A DNA stretch of 64,000 nucleotides. Source: Rhipicephalus microplus. Lineage: Eukaryota > Arthropoda > Arachnida > Ixodida > Ixodidae. The stretch spans positions 81,616,317-81,680,316 of the forward strand of contig NC_134702.1 of assembly GCF_043290135.1 (NCBI RefSeq), given 5' to 3'. Below the pieces are notes generated by a model. That model was not told where the DNA came from and searched no databases. It saw only the letters and a list, made by a program, of their open reading frames with translations. Shown in pieces: positions 56,811 through 64,000 of the stretch. Every line of letters begins with the position of its first letter. Within the stretch, counting starts at the first letter, position 1. The translations under genes were made by a program, and so were the position numbers.

Positions 56811-57690
56811 ACGTCGTATATAATTTGTGTGCGAGTGAACGCGTGATGACGAGACTAGTAGAAACACCGGCAAGAAGCAGTAACACCGGAAAGAAAATAC
56901 TATGCATAAAAGCAATGCACTATGTATTACAACCACATTCCTTCCATTTTTCTCAACCAAGTGAACAGAGGTAATGCAATTCCGCAGCACTAATCGCCAA
57001 TAGCCAATGTTTACTGACCCTGAAGGAAAAAACGCCTGCTCTGTAAACGTACTGCCACGCACGTTTATTATTTTAACGTCAGGGCTTACGCTAACAAGTC
57101 AGAAGCACACATGATACCTTTATTTTAGGGCAAGAGCAAGAATATGGTGGTGATAGGGCTATTAGAACGACATAGAAATATATTTAGTATGGACGCACGT
57201 ACCTTCGGGTCACGAAGAAAACGGATGTCGACGTCAGCTTAACGAACAACACGCTCCCATAATGTTCTTCGGTTGTCCTTAGGAAACGAGAACACTCGCA
57301 ACTTCGGTCCCTTGCCGCGACAAATCACCACGCAGCATCCCCTAATTGATCGGTTTTGCAGCCATACAGATTGCGAATATTCAGTGCACAAATCGCATCA
57401 CATATAGACGCTGCAGCTCAACGACACAAAAAAGGACTGTCTTCTCGTGTGCTTGAGTCACCAACAATCACACTACCAGGCCACGAAAATGTTCATCGGG
57501 CTTGGCCATCTATGTCTATCGAGCGACGAGAGCAAACGTAGGCACGTTTGTGCAGCGAAACACACCGGCCTAAACGCAATGACGTCAGAGCCCATGGCAG
57601 ACACACTGAGCAGGCCTGAAATCATGTATAGATGGCATCGGCCTTGCACCCACAATGAGTGATAATATTTTTTAGCAGAATGAGCCACAA
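56811..57690. other. No gene recognised
   Basis: Short frames only; nothing supported. Confidence 0.4.
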
Positions 57691-58880
57691 TTTGTCCCTA
57701 AATGCACAGGGGGTTTGCCAGTACTGTATTTCGTTTCGTGCATGATTTTTTCGTACTGGGTAGCAATGTGCAGTTAGATACGTTTGCACAGGTTGTTGAT
57801 CGAGCTTTGGAGGCGAAAAGAGTACGGCTAAAAGTTGCTTGCGAAGTCCCATTTTACAACACCTTGCTGGTTTGGACCTTACGTTATATTTTTCAGGTGA
57901 CCCTAGATGTTCTTCCTGCACTCCTAGATCTAATAAGCCCCTTCTGAGCTACCACTCCTTTCATTCCAAAGTAATAAAAAGCGCAGTAGCCACATCTTGT
58001 TTAAAATCTACAGTTACCAAGTCACGTCATCATTCGGCATGGGAGAGCTTCCGGGAGCAGGTTATTAGGCTAAAACACGCCGGCTTTTCTGAGTCTGTTT
58101 TGCAGGAAATTTGCAGGGGCCTTGTTAAGCATATTAAAGGCAGCCAACATCACCAGCAGGAACGTGAACGGGGCAGAATTGCGGTGATACTGTATGCACG
58201 TACATGCACTGTCACACCGAATAAAACGACCACCAATAGGTATGGGCTCAATGTTGTTTTTTTTACAGCCAAAAATAAACTGACTGAGCAGTGCCCCCCC
58301 CCCTGCCCCGCCGCAGTGGTCTAGTGGCTAAGGTACTCGGCTGCTGACCCGCAGGGCGCGGGTTCGTATCCCGGCTGCGGCGGCTGCATTTCCGATGGAG
58401 GCGGAAATGTCGTAGGCCCGTGTGCTCAGATTTGGGTGCACGTTAAAGAACCCCAGGTGGTCAAAATTTCCGGAGTCCTCCACTACGGCGTCTCTCATAA
58501 TCATATGGTGGTTTTGGGACGTTAAACTCCACAAATCAACTGAGCGGTGCCCCATGATTGGGAAAATCTGGATGCTGTCGGATGAGGAAGCGCACGAACG
58601 TGCATAATTAAGCACAAGGTTAGTTCTGTTCCATGTTCGTCTAGCCTTGTTTACTGTATTCGTCTGACATGTGGACGAGCGTATGTGGGATTGACTGGTC
58701 GCTGCATAAACATACCCCTATAAGAGCATGAGTAGCAGGCTAGAGCGAACTAGCTCAAGCCGACCTCTCTGCCTTCTAATAAATTCTCACTCTCTCTCTA
58801 TTCTATTAGAGCATCACTCATGTTTAAAGTGCCGGGTGCTAACGCATTTGGCCATACACTGTGAAAGGTTTTGAGACATT
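57690..58880 (+). pseudogene. Penelope-like element (RT end plus GIY-YIG), split by a SINE
   Basis: The frame 57702-57947 has VFRFVHDFFVLG, where the catalytic box should be VDD (first Asp now His), then in the frame 57839-58324 LYFSGDPR, SNKPLLSYHSFHSKVIKSAV and KHAGFSESVLQEICRGLVKHI, all Penelope RT-like. After the SINE the translation continues with SSLVYCIRLTCGRAYVGLTGRCINI (here split: VYCIRLTCGRAYVG, LTGRCINI; about 58645-58720), the GIY-YIG signature, followed by a stop and a HLAIHCE remnant near 58850. Dead copy. Confidence 0.75.
58283..58553 (+). mobile_element. Ruka-like SINE, full length, inside the Penelope remnant
   Basis: ACTGAGCAGTGCCCC (58283-58297) and ACTGAGCGGTGCCCC (58539-58553) are the target duplication with one mismatch. 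The SINE runs from GCCCCGCCGCAG (58305) to GTTAAACTCCACAAATC. A and B boxes are present (B box GGTTCGTATCC). Confidence 0.92.
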
Positions 58881-58905
58881 AAACCCCACATATCAATCAA
58901 TTACA
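58868..58905 (+). repeat. Short SINE tail fragment
   Basis: GGTTTTGAGACATTAAACCCCACATATCAATCAA matches only the 3' end of the Ruka-like family. Confidence 0.6.
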
Positions 58906-59089
58906 TAATGCAAAGTGTGGGTGCAAGGCACGCTTTTCGAATACAGTCATTTTGTTTAGGCACGAGAGATTGCGGAGGCCTTTAGGTAATCATATTGTAT
59001 CAGCCACCCGTCAGTGACTATTGTGGAAAAAGAAGTGTCGCTGAAGCGGATAATGTGCTCAGCACATGAACGCACGCACGCACGCACAC

Positions 59090-59090
<1 letters not shown>

Positions 59091-59142
<52 letters not shown>
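59091..59142. repeat. (AT)n microsatellite
   Basis: AT dinucleotides after a short CGCA run; precedes the ~450 bp repeat units. Confidence 0.95.
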
Positions 59143-59146
<4 letters not shown>

Positions 59147-59272
59147 AAGCACATTTGTAAGCGTATATTTATTGTAAGAACAGACAAGAATGCCAAGGAA
59201 GGTATAAGGGAGGTTATTAGACTGAATTGTAAGGTAAACATGAGGACAGAAAAGTGGGTGAAAAGAAAACTT

Positions 59273-59343
59273 GCCGTGGGCAGGAACCGAACCTGTGACA
59301 TTCGAATAACGCGTTTGATGCTCTACCACTGAGTTACCACGGC
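59273..59343 (-). repeat. tRNA-like cloverleaf, repeat unit D
   Basis: Same 71 nt fold as 11029-11099 (acceptor GCCGTGG/CCACGGC). The anticodon-loop position lacks U33. Read as a repeat part. Confidence 0.6.
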
Positions 59344-59723
59344 GGCTATCCTCCCAGCCACTATATTAGGTATCTAAGTGAAATAACGCGTGGGAGTGTC
59401 AGTCAGCGCCATCTGTAGCCATGGGGGTGAGTGTCGCACACTCTTTACGAGCCTGTGTGGTGTCACGTAGCACGTGAGCTTATTAAGAGCTGGCAGCTGA
59501 CAAATAGTCCCTCGTATACAGCCTAAGGCATCAACTCTGCCAGTACGAGACCTCGTTAATGAAAAAGAGAAAGAAGTGTATATTTAAGGGCTCGTGTTTT
59601 CGTGTTTTGACACAACATTGATGTAATCTAAGAGACAATAATGCCAAGCAAAGTAGAGAGGAGGCTATTAGACAGATTTGTAAGGTAATTATGAACAAAG
59701 AAAAGTGGGTAAAAACAAAAATT

Positions 59724-59794
59724 GCCATGGGCAGGAACCAAACCTGCGATCTTCGAATGACACGTTCGATGCTCTACCACTAAGCTACCACGGC
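59724..59794 (-). repeat. tRNA-like cloverleaf, repeat unit E
   Basis: 71 nt, acceptor GCCGTGG/CCATGGC, anticodon loop CGTGTCA. Read as a repeat part. Confidence 0.6.
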
Positions 59795-60419
59795 GGCTAT
59801 CCTCCCAGCCATTTTATTGTGTATATATGTGAATTTAAACGTGGCAATGTCAGTCAGCGCCATCTGTAGTCCTGGCAGCGAGTGTGGCACACTCTTTCAT
59901 GAGCCTGTGTGGCGCTTCGTAACATGTGAACTTTTTACGAGCTGGCAACTGACCAATGGGCACCAAGTCTGCCAGTACGAGACCCTCGTTTATCAAAAAG
60001 AGAAAGAAGTGTATACTTAAGGGCTCGTTTTTCCATGTTTTGACACAATATTTATGAATTCTAACAGACAATAATGCCAAGCAAAGTACAGGGGAGGCTA
60101 TTAGACAGATTTGTAAGGTAAATATGAAGAAAGAAAAGTGGGTGAGAAGATTTGTGGGCACGAACCGAACCTCCGACCTTCGAATAACGCGTTCGATGCT
60201 CTACCACTGAGCTACCATGGCGGCTACCATGGCTCACAACTCTAGGTGGCATTATTCGCCCTCCCAGTAGAGCATCGACTCGATGCTCATACACAAGGGG
60301 ACAGCAGGGCCCATAAGGGGGAAAAAAGGGAAAACGATACATATAGTGCACAGGGCCTATGCAGGTGCAAAAAAAAATGTATGTGGTTGTTCATAAGAAA
60401 AAAAAACATTTACACAGTT

Positions 60420-60900
60420 CCAAGCTCGTTCGAGACCGCCGTAATACTTTGCAGGGTCTGAAGTACTTGCTGAGGAGTTTCTCGCTTAGACCTCGCCATC
60501 TAACAGGAGTCCAAACACACACTTGGTCGCCAGGTTGATACATGGCTTGTCGATGGTGGATATTGTACCTTCGGGCGTCTTCCCATTGCTACGATCTTTT
60601 GTGCGCGCGACCTAGTTTACGTGCTTCCTCTGCACGCTGAATGTAATCCTTGACTTCAGGAGTTAGCAGCTCGTGCTGGTCGGCGTCACAAGGAATCATG
60701 GCGTCTAGCATGGTTTGCACGTCTCGACCGTAAACGAGGTGGAAGGGTGCGAACCTTGTCGTTTTCTGGGTTGCGGTGTTGTACGCAAACGTTACATTCG
60801 GCAAGATATCGTCCCACGTTTCATGCTGCACAACCACGTACATATAAATCATGTGCGCCAGCGTTCCATTTAGCCTTTCTGTCAAGCCGTTGCTCTGGGC
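60420..60900 (-). pseudogene. Gypsy integrase C-terminal fragment
   Basis: The minus-strand frame 60589-60885 reads MTERLNGTLAHMI (catalytic Glu region), LPNVTFAYNTATQKTTRFAP and LVYGRD, as in Ty3/gypsy integrase. The following DNA, in other frames, gives YQPGDQVCVWTPVR and EKLLSKYFRPCKVLRR (GPY/F-type). It is cut off near 60900, at its upstream side, next to a SINE fragment. Confidence 0.82.
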
Positions 60901-60964
60901 TTACTCTGGTCGTATGCGGTTGTCTTATGGTGGTTCGTGTAAGTGAGCTTTCCAGAGCTCTTCC

Positions 60965-61040
60965 TACGGTAATTTCCAGAGCCCTTCGCTACGGTGTCTC
61001 TCATAATCACATCGTGGTTTCGAGACGTTAAATTCTAGAA
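60965..61040 (+). repeat. SINE tail fragment
   Basis: AATTTCCAGAGCCCTTCGCTACGGTGTCTCTCATAATCACATCGTGGTTT-type sequence (here quoted in part as GGTGTCTCTCATAATCAC) matches the 3' body of the Ruka-like family; the first half is missing. Confidence 0.7.
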
Positions 61041-61448
61041 TTTATTGTTATTATTACTGACTTTCGCCAAACAAGGCCGCTTTGCCGCTTTTCATAAATC
61101 GTTGTAATACTGGCGGACGAATTGCGTTTGACTTGGCTTTCTCGAAGTGCGGGAAAGTTTAATCTTTTCTCTGAGACAGCTCCAGAGCAGACTTGGGACT
61201 TTCCTATTACGTGAAGCATGCAAGTACGGGACCAATTTTTTTTGCATATTTAAAGTCACAACAAGTCTAACTGACCCTCCCCTCATAAAACAGCCTCTGT
61301 GAGGGCCTCTTGTATTGTTTTTTATTTTGAACAATCGGTCTTATTATTGTTTAGAAAAAGTTTATTTACAGCATGTACATAATCGTTCGACCATCGTACT
61401 TCGGTTTATTCACTCCGCTTATTCGACGCTTCATTCTTCCTCTCACAG

Positions 61449-61560
61449 CTTCTCCGAGTCGGTGGTCGTTTCCCTGTTGACCCTGATGATCCTCCTCACG
61501 TTCACACAAAGGCCGCACTTCATTCCCGGCTGGAGTGACATCTTTGCTCCCCAGAAGTAC
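61449..61560 (+). CDS. Probable SLC13-type transporter, single exon
   Basis: The acceptor CTCTCACAG| and the donor AAGTAC|GTGCGT bracket 112 nt. The translation VVVSLLTLMILLTFTQRPHF, then IPGWSDIFAP, resembles the segment of SLC13 sodium/di- and tricarboxylate cotransporters in which a membrane helix is followed by (R/T)xPxFxPGWxxLF. The exon begins with one base of a split codon and ends in phase 0. No other exon of such a gene was seen, so it is part of a gene with long introns or an orphan. The family call rests on about 25 residues. Confidence 0.5.
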
Positions 61561-61760
61561 GTGCGTCTTATTTCTTTAATCGCCAACCTGTGAATTGCTG
61601 AACGAGTACCAACGTTCCTTTATTTTTAGGGGCGAAGCTCCTTATAGCGGCACCCGTTCGCCTCTCGTAGCCATCGTAGTATGTAACGATTGTTACATTT
61701 TGACCTCCAAGGTGGTGCTGGTGGGAGATGTCTTCTGTGCGTAGTTGAAAAATAAAAAAT

Positions 61761-61883
61761 AGTGCTCAATGTACATACCAATGGCTGCTAATGGGGAATG
61801 AGAGACAGGAGCATTCAGCTTTTAGTGAACGCGCACGCTGCGATCCCCATTAGCAGCCATTGGCATGTGCATTGGGCACTATC
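61761..61883. repeat. Inverted repeat, 37 bp arms
   Basis: AGTGCTCAATGTACATACC ... GCTAATGGGGA (61761-61798) is mirrored by TCCCCATTAGC ... GTGCATTGGGCACT (61846-61883). The arms belong to the repeat family of 26311-26970, in both orientations. Confidence 0.85.
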
Positions 61884-62410
61884 TGACAGGAAAAGTTTGC
61901 TACGTTATACTTGCTGGACGTAACCTCCTTGGTTTCAGAAAGGTTTAGCGAGTGTTGGCCCGCAGTGCCATTATTACAGTGAACTAGTATATACCATGAA
62001 CTCGAGGTGGTTAAAGGGGGATAGTAGACCCGAAGTGCAAGCCGTGAGAAAGTGTGTGTGTGCCACCTCTCGTATAGTCTTTGGAATGTCCACTGGATGG
62101 CGGCGCTTCTATATGGGGAATATATGATGAAAAGATGCGAGATGGTGGTACTTGGAGTGTTGAATAGATGGACGAATGGACAAACAGACAGATGCACGGA
62201 TGGACGCATGAACGGACGCAGGGGCGGATGCATGGACGAACGCAGGGACGGACGCACGAACAGACGCACGCACGGACGGACGAATGGACGCATGGACGGT
62301 CACACAGGTGGACGCATGGACGGACGGAAGCAAGAACGAATGGACGGACGAATGCTTCGCCCCACTCTCCATCATTCACTCCAAGAAAAAGCTGCCAATT
62401 TTTTTTTCTT
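61884..62410 (-). repeat. CGTCCGTCC minisatellite family, inverted copy
   Basis: On the minus strand the order is TGGCAGC-TT (near 62390), GAGTGGGGCGAAGCATTC, a GTCCATGCGTCC minisatellite (62160-62370), CAAGTACCACCATCTCGCATC and the 240 bp unit. This is the same composite as 25966-26545. Confidence 0.85.
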
Positions 62411-62579
62411 GATTTCTGCGCGGTATGTTTACCAGCGTGGGTTTTCGATATAAGCTATGCGATAATGCAGCGCTTTCCCGAGGCAACGTCGGCTGGCGCG
62501 TTTTAAATGCGAAGCATTTCTTAGCGAACTTCGGCGACATTTATCGTATCTATCTGTCTATCTAGCCGCCTACGACATT

Positions 62580-64000
62580 TAGCTCTCCCAGCCGTTTCGA
62601 TAATGTTATCGGTACCATACTTGGTATGGCATAACATGACTGTATGAAGAACATATTTGACTAGTCATAACATGAAAATCACGACACGTATGTCATGAAT
62701 GTCATGATTTAGATTTCATGGAGCTCCAGCTCTTGCGGTGGTTTCATTAACATGGAATGCTGCAAAAATGCTATGGCATGGCATGATTACATTGCGAACA
62801 CAAGCGACAGACCGCAACATGAAAATCATGAGATGCGTGTCATGTAACAACATGACTACATGCTACGCTCATGAGGCTCTCGCAGCTGTTTTGCTAGCAT
62901 CACATATAACAAATTTGGTCTTACAGTACGTGAATGGACGACGAAGGTATGCGACTGGCGCAAACATGATAATCATGAAATGCTTGTCATGTAACAACAT
63001 GACTACATGCCACGCTCGTGATGCACTGGCGACCGTTTCGGTAGCTTCATTTATACCAAATTTGGTATTACGGGACGTGAATGGATGACAAAGGTATGAT
63101 ACTGGTGCAAACATAATAAACATGAGATGCATGTCATGTAACAACATGACTACATGCTACGCTCATGATGCACTCGCAGCCGTTTCGCTAGCATCACATG
63201 TAGCAAACTCGATATTACGCGCCGCGAACGAATGACATAGGTAAATGACACATCCAAACATGATAATCACGACATGCGTGTCATGTAACAACATGACTAA
63301 ATGCCGCAATAATTATGCGCTCATGGCCGTTTCGCTAGTTTCACAGATGCCAAATTTGGTACTACGTGACGCCACTGGATGACGAACGTATGTGACCAGT
63401 GCAGACTTTGCGTGTCATGTGAGAACATGACTACATGCCACAGTCAAGGCGCCAGTACATTTCGACGCGACGCTGTGCACGTGCTTGCTGGCGTTCATTT
63501 CGTCGCGTCACGCCGGCGTTGCTACGACAGGCGCTGGTCCTGCCTTATACTCGCAGGCGCACGCCGCGCTGCGTTGCTTTGACGCATGCGCGTTCAAGCC
63601 CGTCCGGCGTCCCTCCGTCACGAAAAGGGGGAGACGCAGTGTTGTCTGGGTAACGCACCGGCGCGAAATGCAGCATGTCGCATTTCGCACCGGTTGCCGT
63701 CGGGCCGCGCTGACGGACGCTGGTTGCGCCTGGCGTCAGACTATAGAGTGCTCGCGTTTTGCTAACGTAGCGTCGCTGTGCCTAGCGTGCGCGCGCATCA
63801 ACGCTACATTGGAGTATATTGGGCCCTTCATGATGCACTTGCAGCCGTTTTTCTGGCTCCACATTTACCAAATTTAATGTTACGTGACGTCAATGGATGA
63901 CGAAATGTATGACTGACGCAAACATGAGAATCCTGAAATGAGTGGCATGTAAGAACATGACACATACCACGCTTATATCGTGCTCATGGCCATTTCGCTA
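62580..64000. repeat. Satellite-type tandem repeat, 147 bp period, running off the window
   Basis: CATGTAACAACATGACTA begins at 62841, 62988, 63135 and 63282, exactly 147 bp apart; earlier and later units (about 62686, 63416, 63947) are more diverged. Units contain GCAGCCGTTTCGCTAGC, CCAAATTTGGTATTACG and GAATGGATGACGAAGGTATG. A GC-rich ~380 bp insert interrupts it at about 63440-63820. Confidence 0.88.
63440..63820. other. GC-rich insert in the satellite
   Basis: The spacing between conserved satellite motifs (63416 to 63947, 531 bp) exceeds one period by 384 bp, all of it GC- and CpG-rich. No domain is seen in its frames. Possible short TIRs (CCAGTACATTTCGACGC versus the complement of the right end, CCAATGTAGCGTTGATGC) are weak. 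Perhaps a short DNA element or an LTR. Confidence 0.45.

Larger units (their letters stand above)
59150..60240. repeat. Tandem ~440 bp repeat units with tRNA-like cores
   Basis: Three successive units match copy A at 10873: GAAGTGTATA-TTAAGGGCTCG starts at 59571 and 60007 (436 bp apart). tRNA-like segments on the minus strand lie at 59273-59343, 59724-59794 and about 60155-60225 (degenerate). The last unit is cut after the cloverleaf. Confidence 0.8.

Noticed and set aside
59724..59794. A functional tRNA gene
   Set aside because: The cloverleaf forms, but U33 is missing, the segment is repeated in several diverged copies within a larger repeat, and the anticodon differs between copies.
62011..62506. 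Frames with RTDGRMDGR-type repeats
   Set aside because: Same minisatellite on the other strand.

Overview
The window looks like nuclear DNA of a hard (ixodid) tick, probably a metastriate such as Rhipicephalus. The reasons are several copies of a tRNA-derived SINE that I recognise as Ruka-like, an M13 (neprilysin-type) gene with introns, animal alkaline-phosphatase and SLC13-type exons, and very many LTR, LINE and Penelope-type retroelements between long AT microsatellites. Nothing bacterial was seen: no operons, rRNA or CRISPR. Gene density is low, and most open frames are retroelement remains or chance frames.

Layout. 0-3.8 kb: degenerate short tandem repeats, then copy 1 of an unrecognised multicopy coding unit ('family U'). 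3.8-5.7 kb: an internally deleted LTR element with both LTRs. 5.7-10.8 kb: mostly featureless, with one unassigned basic ORF. 10.8-12.5 kb: AT microsatellites, a ~450 bp repeat carrying a tRNA-like cloverleaf, and a palindrome whose arms match hammerhead-ribozyme cores. 12.5-17.85 kb: a near full-length but broken Ty3/gypsy element with 151 bp LTRs, inserted in an AT microsatellite. 18.1-19.1 kb: LINE reverse transcriptase remnant. 19.1-25.3 kb: copy 2 of family U, split by a second broken gypsy element. 25.3-28.2 kb: SINE, minisatellite, 240 bp tandem repeats and a long hairpin. 29.1-33.1 kb: copy 3 of family U, minus strand and the most complete, with a 63 bp intron and a SINE insertion bounded by a 14 bp target duplication.

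35.3 kb holds a lone alkaline-phosphatase exon (minus). 37.4-48.5 kb holds the one convincing multi-exon host gene: a membrane-anchored M13 homologue whose exons join with matching phases and whose zinc motif HExxH is lost, so it is probably a catalytically dead 'pseudo-neprilysin'. 52.5-53.8 kb and 57.7-58.9 kb hold Penelope-like elements (RT plus GIY-YIG), with another fragment at 39.2 kb. 55.3-56.1 kb is the 3' end of an RNase H-bearing LINE. 59.1-60.2 kb repeats the ~450 bp tRNA-like unit, 60.4-60.9 kb is a gypsy integrase fragment, 61.45 kb is a probable SLC13 exon, and 62.6-64 kb is a satellite with a 147 bp period interrupted by a GC-rich insert.

The most interesting items are family U (three dispersed copies in 64 kb, spliced, no family I can name), the hammerhead-like palindrome and the M13 pseudo-protease. 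All family assignments come from reading translated motifs by eye; no database search was run.
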